Of a stretch of 64,000 bases of DNA, positions 23,303 through 32,196 are shown piece by piece. Position 1 is the first letter of the stretch, and every line of letters begins with the position of its first letter. Origin of the DNA: Bauldia sp. (lineage in GTDB: Bacteria > Pseudomonadota > Alphaproteobacteria > Rhizobiales > Kaistiaceae); assembly GCA_028284325.1 (NCBI GenBank), contig JANQRX010000002.1, forward strand, positions 186,001 to 250,000. Reading direction: 5' to 3'. The notes beneath the pieces are model-generated. The model was not told the DNA's origin, made no database searches, and saw only the letters and a list, made by a program, of their open reading frames with translations. The translations under genes were made by a program, and so were the position numbers.

Positions 23303-23401
23303 GGGCGCCGGATCCGCTTTCTGCAGCAATTCGAGGGCGCGAACCTATGTCGTGGTGCGCCGTCCATCAAGGATGCAGATAGCGGCAGGGGCGTGGGCGG
23401 A

Positions 23402-23427
23402 GAAAACCATCCCGGCCGTAGGCCGGG
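23402..23427 (-). terminator. Probable rho-independent terminator after the acyltransferase gene
   Basis: On the minus strand CCCGGCC-TAC-GGCCGGG forms a seven-pair GC hairpin (23427-23411), followed after three bases by GGTTTTC. It lies 12 bases beyond the acyltransferase stop and before cysK, so it separates the two units. Confidence 0.5.
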
Positions 23428-23438
23428 CCACGATAGTT

Positions 23439-24458
23439 TTATTGGGCCGGGGCGAGATCGGTGCGGCGGGGCCGCAGGCGCGCCCATTCCGGCCGGACGA
23501 ACAGGAAACGGATCGGTGTCGCCTGGACCAGCCAGTTGAGCACCAGCGGCGCGGCCACCGCACCCATGGTGACGATCAACGCGACCGCGCCGAGGTCGGG
23601 GATGAGATCGAGCTCCAGGAGCACCACTCGACCGACGGCCATGGGCAGGAAGAAGGCGAGGTAGATCACCAGCGAATGCTCGCCGGCATAGCGGAGGAGG
23701 TCCGTCACCGGCAGGCGCAACAGGAGGACCGACATGGCGATGACGGCGCCGGCGCCCGCAAGACCGAGCGCGAGGCTGACGATCGGGGCTCCGGCGATGC
23801 CGAACCAGACCGCCGCCGCGTTCACGACGGCCCAGCCGACGAGCCCGGCGAGCGCCGCGCGCGGTCGGTCGGCGACACGTTCGGCGAAGGCGAATGCTGC
23901 CGGGGCGAACGCGTAGCCGGTGAAGAAGTAGACATATTTGTCGGCGAACTCGTCGATGATCAGCCAGCCGGTGGTGAGATCGGACATCTCAAGCGCCGCT
24001 GCGACCAACCACACGAGCCACACCGGAACGTTGCGGACCAGCTTGGTCACCACGAAGAAGATCGGCAGGGCGTAGATGAACCACATGGTGCCGAAGGGCT
24101 CGATGAAGGACAGCGCAAAGAGCTGGAACGTTGCCGCGGTCCCGGACTCCACGACCATGCCCGGCGCCTTGAACGCGAACTGGATCAGCAGCCAGAGCAC
24201 GTAGAAGTACGCGAAATGGAGGACCTTGCGGTCGACGTAGGTCGGCCATGGCCGGTCGACGGTTCGCGCGAGAAAGAGGCCGGCGAGAAGGAAGAAATCG
24301 GGCATCCGGAACGGGCCGGCGAAGGCCACGAATCCGTGCATCCAGCTTTCGCCGCCGGCGGCCGCCTCGACGCCCAGCGTCGAATGCATCATCACCACGA
24401 GGACGATGCAGATTCCCTTGGCGTAATCGACCCAGGCGATACGTGCCGGCGTGCTCAT
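23439..24458 (-). CDS. Acyltransferase-3 family membrane protein (OafA/OpgC type)
   Basis: Encodes 339 aa from the ATG at 24458. The family signature is at the start: WVDYAKGICIVLVVMMHS (R/D-Y-x-K-G plus the membrane His), followed by FRMPDFFLLAGLFLART. About ten membrane helices follow, and WFIYALPIFFVVTKL is a typical middle segment. Members transfer acetyl or succinyl groups to sugars of surface polysaccharides or osmoregulated glucans. The acceptor cannot be predicted: there is no polysaccharide cluster nearby. A hairpin terminator follows it. Monocistronic as far as visible. Confidence 0.88.
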   Translation of the reverse strand: MSTPARIAWVDYAKGICIVLVVMMHSTLGVEAAAGGESWMHGFVAFAGPFRMPDFFLLAGLFLARTVDRPWPTYVDRKVLHFAYFYVLWLLIQFAFKAPGMVVESGTAATFQLFALSFIEPFGTMWFIYALPIFFVVTKLVRNVPVWLVWLVAAALEMSDLTTGWLIIDEFADKYVYFFTGYAFAPAAFAFAERVADRPRAALAGLVGWAVVNAAAVWFGIAGAPIVSLALGLAGAGAVIAMSVLLLRLPVTDLLRYAGEHSLVIYLAFFLPMAVGRVVLLELDLIPDLGAVALIVTMGAVAAPLVLNWLVQATPIRFLFVRPEWARLRPRRTDLAPAQ

Positions 24459-24550
24459 CCGCGGTTCACCGTCGGTGGAAGTTGACGGCAAACCTAACGC
24501 GCAAGCGCGCGCATTCCGTGAACGCGTCTCCAATTTTTGGCATTAACGTA

Positions 24551-24582
24551 AACGGGCCGGCGCGAACGGCTGCCGGCCCGTT
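24551..24582 (-). terminator. Strong hairpin, probable terminator of the small acidic membrane protein gene
   Basis: A perfect 11-base inverted repeat, AACGGGCCGGC / GCCGGCCCGTT, encloses a 10-base loop, 18 bases after the stop at 24600. The sequence beyond it on the minus strand (TACGTTAATG) is only moderately T-rich, so termination strength is uncertain. Confidence 0.5.
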
Positions 24583-24599
24583 GATTGTGGCGTGTCAGC

Positions 24600-24986
24600 C
24601 TATTGCGACGGCAAAGCGTCCCGGATCGCCTCGGCCGCACCTTCAGCCGCTTCGGCTGCAGCCTCGCCTGCGCTTTCGACGGCTTCACCGACGGCTTCTT
24701 CGGCGGCCTCGCCGGCTGCCTCGATCGCCTCGCCGATCTGGTCGGCCGCCTCCTGGACCTCCTCGACGACGGTTTCCTCCGGCGTCGCCTCGGTCTCGGC
24801 GGTGTCGACCACCTCCTCGGTTTCCATCACCTCTTCGGTTTCGGTGCCCTGCACCACGGTGGGCTCCTCGTCGCCGGCCGTGAAGAATCCGACCGCGAAG
24901 TAGAGGATGATCAGGACGGCGGCCGCGACGACGATGTAGATGAGTGTGCGGTTGGGGCCGCCGGCGCCTTGCGCGTTATCCGACAT
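24600..24986 (-). CDS. Single-pass membrane protein with acidic, alanine-rich amphipathic tail
   Basis: Encodes 128 aa from the ATG at 24986. A short polar N-terminus is followed by one membrane helix (IYIVVAAAVLIILYFAVGFF, about residues 16-35). Residues 40-75 are Thr/Glu-rich (ETEEVMETEEVVDTAETEA). The last 55 residues are nearly all Ala, Glu and Gly in repeats resembling AAGEAAEEAVGEA, which would form a long amphipathic helix of apolipoprotein or LEA-like character. Cytoplasmic N-terminus and periplasmic tail is my topology guess. Function unknown; low sequence complexity makes homology weak evidence here. It is transcribed away from tRNA-Asn and followed by a hairpin. Confidence 0.7.
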   Translation of the reverse strand: MSDNAQGAGGPNRTLIYIVVAAAVLIILYFAVGFFTAGDEEPTVVQGTETEEVMETEEVVDTAETEATPEETVVEEVQEAADQIGEAIEAAGEAAEEAVGEAVESAGEAAAEAAEGAAEAIRDALPSQ

Positions 24987-25082
24987 GACAACAGTCTCCA
25001 GTGGTTGGTCCGGTCGATGCCGGCAATCCGGCATGCCGAGGGCGAAAAGGGGCCAGCCGACGGGCTAACCCCTTTTCGTTGT

Positions 25083-25158
25083 TGGCTCCCCGGGCCGGAC
25101 TCGAACCAGCGACCCAGCGGTTAACAGCCGCTTGCTCTACCAACTGAGCTACCGGGGA
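25083..25158 (-). tRNA. tRNA-Asn (anticodon GUU)
   Basis: On the minus strand acceptor UCCCCGG pairs with CCGGGGA. The anticodon stem AGCGG/CCGCU encloses CUGUUAA with GUU. The T-arm is GGTTCGAGTCC, the discriminator is G and CCA is encoded (plus tgg at 25083-25085). Length 76 nt. Confidence 0.97.
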
Positions 25159-25291
25159 TCAGGTGGCGCCCGCTATAGCAAGGCGGTCCGGACTTGCAAA
25201 GTCGATTTCGGCGCTGGTTTTCGCGCCCGTAGCTTGCGCGCGCCGGCCACGGTCCCCATCCTAGTTGAGGTCCACGGAGGAGCGCCCCGCC

Positions 25292-25591
25292 ATGCAGGTG
25301 CGGATCGGAAGCCGAACCATCAAACTGCCGCGCAACCGGCTGGCGCGCATGGCGCTGGGGTTCGGGCTGATCCTCGGCGGGATGCTGTGGTTCCTGCCCG
25401 TCGTCGGTCTGTGGATGCTGCCGCTCGGTTTCATCGTGCTCGCCACGGACCTGCCGCCACTCCGGCGCTTCAACCGCCGCGTGACCGTGGCCGTCGCGGG
25501 ATGGTGGAAGCGGCGGAGGTCGAAACGGAACGGATCGGCTGCCGATCCCGCGCAGGCCGATCCGAAACAGCGCTTGGAACCCAACCGCTGA
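25292..25591 (+). CDS. Small membrane protein, PGPGW-like
   Basis: Encodes 99 aa from the ATG at 25292, with GGAGGAG eight or so bases upstream; a TTG further up is less likely. A basic N-terminus (SRTIKLPRNRLAR) precedes two helices, LGFGLILGGMLWFLPVVGLW and MLPLGFIVLATDLP, and a strongly basic tail (RRRSKRNG). The WFLPVVGLWMLPLGFIVLA segment is like the helical hairpin of PGPGW-type transmembrane proteins common in Rhizobiales. No function is known. It lies just before the cobalamin riboswitch but should be independent of it. Confidence 0.68.
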   Translation: MQVRIGSRTIKLPRNRLARMALGFGLILGGMLWFLPVVGLWMLPLGFIVLATDLPPLRRFNRRVTVAVAGWWKRRRSKRNGSAADPAQADPKQRLEPNR

Positions 25592-25607
25592 CGGCGTAGG
25601 CTGCCGC

Positions 25608-25780
25608 CTGTCGGTGCCCCGAATCCTCGGGGTGAAACGGGAACACGGGAAGCCCTCGCGGGCCGAGCCGTGGCTGCCCCCGCAACTGTAGTCGGCAAGG
25701 GACGACGGCACGCCACCGGTCATCAACCGGGAAGGAGCCGCCGCACCGCCAGAGCCGAAAGCCAGGAGACCGGCCGACAC
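25608..25780 (+). promoter_or_regulatory. Cobalamin (adenosylcobalamin) riboswitch
   Basis: All conserved blocks are visible in order: GTCGG closing strand (25610-25614), GGTGAAACGGGAA, the GGCTGCCCCCGCAACTGTA core, a GGGAAGGAGCC block, and the B12 box AGCCAGGAGACCGGCC (25760-25775) followed by the partner CCGAC. It precedes cobU-cobN-cobO-cobQ. The next ribosome site, GGAAGGGGAGG at 25807-25817, belongs to a short leader ORF, so the switch probably controls translation by hiding that site. High adenosylcobalamin should repress the synthesis operon. Confidence 0.96.
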
Positions 25781-25819
25781 CCGTTAACGACCGCCGTCGG
25801 TGGGACGGAAGGGGAGGCC

Positions 25820-25879
25820 ATGCTCTATCCGAATTCTATCGTCGCGTTGCGGCCGTCGCTGTCCGGCAGGCCGGCGTGA
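25820..25879 (+). CDS. 19-residue leader ORF coupled to cobU
   Basis: ATG at 25820 opens a frame reading MLYPNSIVALRPSLSGRPA and stops with TGA at 25877-25879. That stop overlaps the GTG start of cobU (GTGA at 25876-25879). It has the strongest ribosome site in the region (GGAAGGGGAGG, 25807-25817), whereas no Shine-Dalgarno sequence lies before the cobU GTG itself. The peptide is probably not functional: the act of translating it would deliver ribosomes to cobU and let the riboswitch control cobU through one site. It could also be a remnant of a longer N-terminus, but the frames do not join. Confidence 0.6.
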   Translation: MLYPNSIVALRPSLSGRPA

Positions 25880-26409
25880 CCGACCGCCACGTTCTCGTCC
25901 TCGGCGGCCAGCGGTCCGGCAAATCCCGGTTCGCCGAAACGCTGGTGGAATCGTCCGGGCTCGACCGTGTTTACGTCGCGACGGCCACGGCCGGCGACGG
26001 GGAAATGGCCGCGCGGATCGCGGCCCACAAGGCCCGCCGGGGTGACGGCTGGACCACGATCGAAGAACCGCTCGATCTCGCGGGCGTGATTCAGGCGCAT
26101 GCGGGACCGGACAGGGCGGTGCTGGTCGACTGCCTGACGCTATGGCTGAGCAATCTTGCCGGCCGACGATCCGTTGATGACGCGACCGCCGAGTTGGTCG
26201 CGGCGATCGCGGCCGCGCCCGGGGCGCTGGTCATCGTGTCGGGCGAGGTCGGCTCCGGCATCATCCCCACCAATGCCGCGGCGCGGACCTATGCGGATGA
26301 CCTCGGCCGGCTCAACCAGGCGGTCGCCGAGGCGGTGGGGCGCGTGGTGCTGGTCGTCGCCGGTCAGCCGGTGACGCTGAAGCCCGCGTCCGGCCAGGTG
26401 GTGCTGTAA
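25876..26409 (+). CDS. cobU: Adenosylcobinamide kinase / adenosylcobinamide-phosphate guanylyltransferase
   Basis: Encodes 177 aa from a GTG at 25876. Walker A reads GGQRSGKSRFAE at the very N-terminus; VATATAGDGEMAARIAAHKARR contains the family's guanylylation-site histidine; VLVDCLTLWLSNL and SGEVGSGIIPTN complete the signature. Known in P. denitrificans as CobP. The enzyme phosphorylates adenosylcobinamide and transfers GMP to give adenosyl-GDP-cobinamide in nucleotide loop assembly. First full-length gene behind the cobalamin riboswitch, translationally coupled to a leader ORF, and followed five bases later by cobN. Confidence 0.95.
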   Translation: MTDRHVLVLGGQRSGKSRFAETLVESSGLDRVYVATATAGDGEMAARIAAHKARRGDGWTTIEEPLDLAGVIQAHAGPDRAVLVDCLTLWLSNLAGRRSVDDATAELVAAIAAAPGALVIVSGEVGSGIIPTNAAARTYADDLGRLNQAVAEAVGRVVLVVAGQPVTLKPASGQVVL

Positions 26410-26414
26410 CGCCG

Positions 26415-29400
26415 ATGCATTTGCAGCAGCCCCACGTCCACGATCACGCCCATGGTGCGGGCGACCATGCCGAGGCCATCCCGCCCTGCGACATTCTCGT
26501 CCTGTCGGCGGCCGATTCCGACCTTGCCAGCCTCGCCGAGGCGGCCGCCGCGCGCGGGGACGGGGCGCTGACGCTGGGTCTCGTCAATCCGCTCGGTCTG
26601 GCCGACGCCCACGACCTCGACCATTTCCTCCACGATACCGCCGCCCACGCCCGCATCGTCCTTTTGCGGCAGTTGGGCGGTCCCGGCTACTGGCGCGACG
26701 GTGTCGAAGGTCTCCGGAGCCTCGCCCGCGGCGGCGGTCCGTTTCTCGCCACGGTGCCGGGGGAGACCACCTGGAATCCGGACCTCGAAGCCTACGCCAC
26801 CGTCGACGCCGAAGACGGCCGGCGGCTGTGGCGCTATCTCGTGGAGGGCGGCGCCGAGAATGCCGGCCTTTGCCTCGCCTATCTCGATCACCTGATCGGC
26901 CACGGCGAACGCCCGGCGGAGCCGGTTCTGGTGCCGCCGGCCGGCTTCTACCTGCCGCGCCGGGGGATCGTGGACGCCGACGCCGTGGCCGATGTCCTCG
27001 ACCCGGCGACGCCGGTCGCCGCCCTGATCTTCTACAAGTCGGTGCTGACCGGGGGCTCGCTCGCCGCCATCGATGCCCTGGCGGACGCGCTGGACGAGAA
27101 GGGCCTCGCAGCAGTCCCGATCTTTGTCGACAGCCTCAAATCGCCGGCCTCGGCCGCCTTCACGGAGGCCGCGTTGACGCGCTTCGCGCCGCAGGTGGTG
27201 GTGAACACGACCGCGTTCGCGCTGTCGAAGACCGGCGGGAACGGCGCAGGCACCGTGCTCGACCGGCCCGACCGTCCGGTGCTGCAGGCGGTGCTCGCCG
27301 GTTCGCGGCGCGAGGTCTGGGAAGACAGCGCGCGGGGGCTGCTGCCGCGCGATCTGGTGATGCATGTGGTGCTGCCCGAACTCGACGGGCGGCTGATCAC
27401 CCGCGCCGTCGCCTTCAAGGAACCCGACCGCGACGCGCCGGCGGGCCTGCGCATCGCGCGCTACCACGCCGACCGAGAACGGTGCGGGTTCGTGGCCGCG
27501 CAGGCCGCGGCCTGGGTGCGGCTCGGGGCCACGGCGCCGGACGAACGCAACGTCGCCATCGTGCTCTCCAACTATCCCGACCGCGACGGCCGGATCGCCA
27601 ACGGTGTCGGGCTCGACAGCCCGGCCAGCGCCGTCGACGTCATGGGGGCCATGGCCGCCGCCGGCTACGGGGTCGAGGACCCGCCGACGGACAGCGATGC
27701 GCTGATGACGCGCCTGCTTGCCGGCCGCACCAATGCCGGTGGGACCGGCGGCGTGGCCTACGACCTCGACGCCTACGGGCAGGCCTTCGCGTGCTTGCCG
27801 ACCGCCTGTCGCGAGGCGGTGATCGAGCGCTGGGGCGAAGCGACCGACGATCCCGCCGTCCAGAACGGCGCGTTCCAACTGGCCGTGCAGCGCTTCGGCC
27901 GCGTGATCGTGGCGATCCAGCCGCCGCGCGGCTACGGCGTCGACCCCAAATCCGCCTATCATGATCCGGCGCTGGTGCCACCGCACAGCTATCTGGCGTT
28001 CTATCTGTGGCTGCGGGAGGCGTTCGGGGCCCATGCCGTCGTCCATCTCGGCAAGCACGGCAATCTCGAATGGCTGCCGGGCAAGGCGGCGGGCCTCTCG
28101 GCGACATGCTGGCCGGAGGTGGCGCTGGGGCCGGTGCCGCTGGTCTATCCGTTCATCGTCAACGATCCCGGCGAGGGCAGCCAGGCCAAGCGCCGCTCGA
28201 GCGCGGTGATCATCGATCACCTGATGCCGCCGATGACACGGGCCGAGGTCCATGGCGGGCTGGCGCGGCTGGAGACCCTGGTCGACGAGTTCTACGTCGC
28301 CGACGGGATCGATATACGGCGGCGGGACTATCTCGCGGAGCAGATCCTCGAGACCGCGCGGGGCGAGCGGCTCGACGGCGATCTCGACCTCCGGCCGGAC
28401 GACATGGAGGGCTCGCTCCAGGCGATCGACGCCCATCTTTGCGACCTCAAGGAGATGCAGATCCGCGACGGCCTGCACGTCTTCGGCGCTTCGCCCACAG
28501 GCCGCCAGCGGCGCGACACGCTGGTCGCCATCGCCCGGGTGCCGCGTTCCGGCACCGCCGGCCACACCGCCTCGCTCCACCGGGCGATCGCCGACGACCT
28601 CGATCTCGGCTTCGATCCGCTGGCCAACGAGCCCGCGGAGCCATGGGAAGGACCACGGCCAGAGATGCTTTCGGCGGTGTCGGACATGCCGTGGCGGACC
28701 ACGGGGGACACCGTAGAACGGATCGAGCTCCTCGCCGCGCAGCTCATCGAGACGCCGGACAACGCCACAGCCATGTCCGAGACGGCCAGGGTGCTCGGCT
28801 GGATCGAAGCGGCGCTGGCGCCGTCGCTGGACACCAGCGGTGCGCGCGAGATCGACGGCCTGCTCGCGGCGCTCGACGGCCGGTTCGTGGCGCCGGGTCC
28901 GGCCGGCGCGCCGACCCGTGGCCGCGCCGACGTGCTGCCGAGCGGGCGCAACTTCTACTCCGTCGACATCCGCGGCATTCCCACCGAGGCCGCCTGGGCG
29001 CTGGGACAGGCGGCGGCCGAGGCGCTGGTGCGCCGCTACCGCGACGATCACGGCGCCTGGCCGCGGGTGATCGCCATGACCGCCTGGGGCACCTCCAACA
29101 TGCGTACCGGCGGCGACGACATCGCCCATGCGCTGGCGCTGATGGGCGCGCGGCCGGTATGGGAGGCGGGAACCGGGCGCATCACCGGCGTCGCGGTCAC
29201 GCCGCTTGCCGAGCTCGGCCGCCCGCGCGTGGACGTGACGCTGCGCATCTCGGGCATGTTCCGCGACGCGTTTCCCGAGCAGGTCGAGCTTCTCGACGCA
29301 GCGGTGGCCGCCGTCGCGGCGCGCGACGAGGACGCCGACGCCAATCCGTTGGCCGCCAACGTCGCCGAACTGTCGTGTCGTTTGCAGGGCAGCGGGCTCG

Positions 29401-30140
29401 CCCCCGACGCTGCACGCCGGCTTGCGCAGTCGCGCATCTACGGCGCCAAGCCGGGCGCCTATGGGGCCGGGCTCCAGGCCCTGATCGACCATGGCGGGTG
29501 GACCGACCGGCGGGACTTCGCCGAGGCCTTTCTCGCCTGGGGCGGGTTTGCCTATGGCGACGGCCGCGAGGGCACGGACGCGGCCGACCTCCTCAGCGAA
29601 CGTTTGGCGGCGGCCGAGGCCGTCTACCAGGCGCAGGACAACCGCGAGCACGATATTCTGGATTCCGACGACTACTACCAGTTCCAGGGCGGCCTCGCCG
29701 CAACTGTCGAGGTGCTGTCGGGCCGGCCGCCGCCGGTCTATCACGGCGACACCTCGCGCCCGGAGCACCCGAAGGTACGCTCGCTCGACGAGGAGATCGC
29801 GCGGGTCGTGCGCGGGCGCGCTACCAATCCGAAATGGATCGCGGGCGCCATGCGCCACGGCTACAAGGGCGCCTTCGAGATGGCGGCGACCGTCGACTAT
29901 CTCTTCGCCTTCGCCGCAACCACCGAAGCGGTGGGTGACCACCATTTCGATATGCTCCACGCCGCCTACCTCGACGACGAGCGGGTGCGGAGCTTCATCG
30001 AGCGCGCCAATCCGGCGGCGCTCGCCGAGATGGCGGCGCGGTTCCGCGAGGCAATCGACCGGCAGATCTGGTCACCGCGCTCCAACAGCGCCTACGATCG
30101 CCTCACCGGACTGATGGAACAATTCGGACAACGGACATGA
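26415..30140 (+). CDS. cobN: Cobaltochelatase subunit CobN
   Basis: Encodes 1241 aa, the usual length. CobN is the large, corrin-binding subunit of the ATP-dependent aerobic cobaltochelatase (with CobS and CobT), inserting cobalt into hydrogenobyrinic acid a,c-diamide. Recognisable blocks: GGGPFLATVPGETTWNPDLE, YKSVLTGGSLAAIDAL, LSNYPDRDGRIANGVGLDSP, HSYLAFYLWLREAFGAHAVV with HLGKHGNLEWLPGKAAGLS, YPFIVNDPGEGSQAKRRSSA, and SNMRTGGDDIAHALALMGA. A His-rich N-terminus (QQPHVHDHAHGAGDHAE) may help metal binding. The last four bases overlap cobO. A large opposite-strand open frame in this gene is a by-product of the high GC content. CobS/CobT lie outside the window. Confidence 0.97.
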   Translation: MHLQQPHVHDHAHGAGDHAEAIPPCDILVLSAADSDLASLAEAAAARGDGALTLGLVNPLGLADAHDLDHFLHDTAAHARIVLLRQLGGPGYWRDGVEGLRSLARGGGPFLATVPGETTWNPDLEAYATVDAEDGRRLWRYLVEGGAENAGLCLAYLDHLIGHGERPAEPVLVPPAGFYLPRRGIVDADAVADVLDPATPVAALIFYKSVLTGGSLAAIDALADALDEKGLAAVPIFVDSLKSPASAAFTEAALTRFAPQVVVNTTAFALSKTGGNGAGTVLDRPDRPVLQAVLAGSRREVWEDSARGLLPRDLVMHVVLPELDGRLITRAVAFKEPDRDAPAGLRIARYHADRERCGFVAAQAAAWVRLGATAPDERNVAIVLSNYPDRDGRIANGVGLDSPASAVDVMGAMAAAGYGVEDPPTDSDALMTRLLAGRTNAGGTGGVAYDLDAYGQAFACLPTACREAVIERWGEATDDPAVQNGAFQLAVQRFGRVIVAIQPPRGYGVDPKSAYHDPALVPPHSYLAFYLWLREAFGAHAVVHLGKHGNLEWLPGKAAGLSATCWPEVALGPVPLVYPFIVNDPGEGSQAKRRSSAVIIDHLMPPMTRAEVHGGLARLETLVDEFYVADGIDIRRRDYLAEQILETARGERLDGDLDLRPDDMEGSLQAIDAHLCDLKEMQIRDGLHVFGASPTGRQRRDTLVAIARVPRSGTAGHTASLHRAIADDLDLGFDPLANEPAEPWEGPRPEMLSAVSDMPWRTTGDTVERIELLAAQLIETPDNATAMSETARVLGWIEAALAPSLDTSGAREIDGLLAALDGRFVAPGPAGAPTRGRADVLPSGRNFYSVDIRGIPTEAAWALGQAAAEALVRRYRDDHGAWPRVIAMTAWGTSNMRTGGDDIAHALALMGARPVWEAGTGRITGVAVTPLAELGRPRVDVTLRISGMFRDAFPEQVELLDAAVAAVAARDEDADANPLAANVAELSCRLQGSGLAPDAARRLAQSRIYGAKPGAYGAGLQALIDHGGWTDRRDFAEAFLAWGGFAYGDGREGTDAADLLSERLAAAEAVYQAQDNREHDILDSDDYYQFQGGLAATVEVLSGRPPPVYHGDTSRPEHPKVRSLDEEIARVVRGRATNPKWIAGAMRHGYKGAFEMAATVDYLFAFAATTEAVGDHHFDMLHAAYLDDERVRSFIERANPAALAEMAARFREAIDRQIWSPRSNSAYDRLTGLMEQFGQRT

Positions 30141-30757
30141 CCGAGCGAAGCGAAGCCGAACTCGACGCACGCCACGCCGAGAAGATGCGCAAGAAGAAGG
30201 CCGCCCGCGACAAGATCGTCGCCACCAAGACGATCGAGAAGGGGCTGCTGATCGTCCACACCGGCAAGGGCAAGGGCAAGTCGACCGCCGCCTTCGGGCT
30301 GGTCCTGCGCATGCTCGGCCACGGGCAGCGGGTGGCGGTGGTCCAGTTCGTCAAGGGCGCCTGGCAGACCGGCGAGCGCACCGCGCTGGAGCGGTTCGGC
30401 GACCAGGTCGACATCCACACCATGGGTGAGGGCTTCACCTGGGAGACGCAGGACCGCCAGCGCGATCTCGCGGCTGCGCGCGCCGCCTGGGACAAGGCGA
30501 AGGACCTGATCGCCGCCGGCAAGCACAAGCTCGTCCTGCTCGACGAACTCAACATCGTGCTGCGCTACGACTACCTGCCCATCGCCGACATCGTCGCCTT
30601 CCTGCGCGAAGGCCGTCCCGACGACGTGCATGTGGTGGTGACAGGGCGCAACGCCCGCGACGAACTGATCGATGCCGCCGATCTCGTCACGAGCATGGAG
30701 ATGGTCAAGCATCCCTTCCGCTCGGGCGTGAAGGCGCAGGAGGGGATCGAATTCTGA
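30137..30757 (+). CDS. cobO: Cob(I)yrinic acid a,c-diamide adenosyltransferase
   Basis: Encodes 206 aa. P-loop [20 protein letters not shown] is the CobO/BtuR/CobA signature; [15 protein letters not shown] and the Walker B-like [17 protein letters not shown] follow. A basic N-terminal helix ([17 protein letters not shown]) is typical of CobO. The enzyme adds the 5'-deoxyadenosyl group from ATP to the cobalt. It overlaps cobN by four bases (ATGA) and its TGA overlaps a likely CTG start of cobQ. Confidence 0.96.
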   Translation: MTERSEAELDARHAEKMRKKKAARDKIVATKTIEKGLLIVHTGKGKGKSTAAFGLVLRMLGHGQRVAVVQFVKGAWQTGERTALERFGDQVDIHTMGEGFTWETQDRQRDLAAARAAWDKAKDLIAAGKHKLVLLDELNIVLRYDYLPIADIVAFLREGRPDDVHVVVTGRNARDELIDAADLVTSMEMVKHPFRSGVKAQEGIEF

Positions 30758-30774
30758 GCCGCACCCCGGCCCTG

Positions 30775-32196
30775 ATGATCCAGGGCACCGGCAGCCATGT
30801 GGGCAAGTCGCTGCTGGTGGCCGGCCTCTGCCGCACGTTGGCGCGCCGTGGCCTGGCGGTGGCGCCATTCAAGCCGCAGAACATGTCGAACAACGCCGCG
30901 GTCGCCGTGGACGGCGGCGAGATCGGCCGCGCCCAGACGCTGCAGGCGCGTGCCGCCTGCCGCGATCCCTCGGTTCACATGAATCCGGTGCTCCTGAAGC
31001 CGGAGGCAGAGGCCGGCGCGCAGGTGGTGGTGCAGGGTCGCGTCGAAGGCCGCGTGACCGCCGCGGAGTATTTTGCCGGCAAAGCCGATCTGCTGCCGCG
31101 GGTCATGGACTCGTTCGCCAAGGTCGCCGCGACCGCCGAGATCGTGCTGGTGGAAGGGGCAGGGAGCCCGGCCGAGACCAATCTCCGCGCCGGCGACATC
31201 GCCAACATGGGCTTCGCCGCCGCGGCTGAGGTGCCGGTGGTGCTTGCCGCCGACATCGACCGGGGCGGGGTCATCGCGGCGCTGGTGGGCACCCACGCCG
31301 TGCTCGCGCCCGACGACACGGCGCGCATTCGAGGCTTCGTCATCAACAAGTTCCGTGGCGACGCCGGGCTGTTCGACACCGCGCTTGCGGATATCGCCGG
31401 CCGCACCGGTTGGCGTTCCTACGGCGTGGTGCCGTGGTTCGCGGAAGCGCATCTTCTGCCGGCGGAGGATACGCTGGGGCTTGGCGGTTCGGAGAGCGGC
31501 GGCGGGCTCCGTATCGCCGTCCCGCGCCTGCCGCGGATCGCCAACTTCGACGATCTCGATCCGCTCCGCGCCGAACCGGGCGTCGATGTGGTCGTCGTCG
31601 AGTCCGGAGAGCCGGTGCCGGCCGACACCGACCTGGTGCTGTTGCCGGGATCGAAGTCGACGGTCGACGATCTCAACGTTCTCCGTGCCGAGGGATGGGA
31701 CGTGGATATCGCCGCCCACCACCGGCGCGGCGGCACGGTGCTCGGATTATGCGCCGGCTATCAGATGTTGGGACGCACCGTCTCCGATCCGCTAAGCGGC
31801 TCGGCCGACGGCCTCGGCCTGCTCGACGTGACCACGGTGATGGAGCCGGACAAGACCACGCGGTCGGTCACCGGGCGTTGTCTTTCCCTTGATGCATCAT
31901 TTGCCGGCTATGAAATCCATATGGGCGCCACCGACGGCCCCGATTGCGTGCGCCCGTTCGCTCGTATCGACGGGCGCGACGACGGCGCCGTATCCGCCGA
32001 CGGACGCGTCATGGGAACCTATGTCCACGGGCTCTTTGCGTCGGACGAGCTGCGTGCCGCTCTGCTTGGATGGTTCGGCCGAGAAACCTCGGATCTGCGC
32101 TTCGAAGCGATGGTCGACGCGACCCTCGACCGGCTCGCGGACCATCTCGAAGCCACGCTCGACATCGACGGGCTGCTCGACCTGGCGCGTGGTTAG
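30775..32196 (+). CDS. cobQ: Cobyric acid synthase (glutamine-dependent amidotransferase); likely real start CTG at 30754
   Basis: At least 473 aa. The N-terminal dethiobiotin-synthetase-like domain starts [20 protein letters not shown] with a P-loop, followed by [12 protein letters not shown]. The C-terminal class I glutaminase-like domain has [11 protein letters not shown], the nucleophile Cys in [12 protein letters not shown], and the His in YEIHMG and the MGTYVHGLF segment. It amidates four side chains of adenosylcobyrinic a,c-diamide. The first ATG (30775) lacks a ribosome site. In contrast GGAGGGG (30739-30745) sits eight bases before CTG at 30754, which overlaps the cobO stop as CTGA and adds LSRTPAL, matching the longer N-terminus usual in this family. 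The 3' end shares three bases of stop codon with convergent cobD. Confidence 0.95.
   Translation: MIQGTGSHVGKSLLVAGLCRTLARRGLAVAPFKPQNMSNNAAVAVDGGEIGRAQTLQARAACRDPSVHMNPVLLKPEAEAGAQVVVQGRVEGRVTAAEYFAGKADLLPRVMDSFAKVAATAEIVLVEGAGSPAETNLRAGDIANMGFAAAAEVPVVLAADIDRGGVIAALVGTHAVLAPDDTARIRGFVINKFRGDAGLFDTALADIAGRTGWRSYGVVPWFAEAHLLPAEDTLGLGGSESGGGLRIAVPRLPRIANFDDLDPLRAEPGVDVVVVESGEPVPADTDLVLLPGSKSTVDDLNVLRAEGWDVDIAAHHRRGGTVLGLCAGYQMLGRTVSDPLSGSADGLGLLDVTTVMEPDKTTRSVTGRCLSLDASFAGYEIHMGATDGPDCVRPFARIDGRDDGAVSADGRVMGTYVHGLFASDELRAALLGWFGRETSDLRFEAMVDATLDRLADHLEATLDIDGLLDLARG

Noticed and set aside
26364-29960. 1198-codon open frame on the minus strand opposite cobN
   Set aside because: Composition artefact of high GC; His/Arg/Gly-rich translation with no motif, while cobN on the plus strand is unmistakable.
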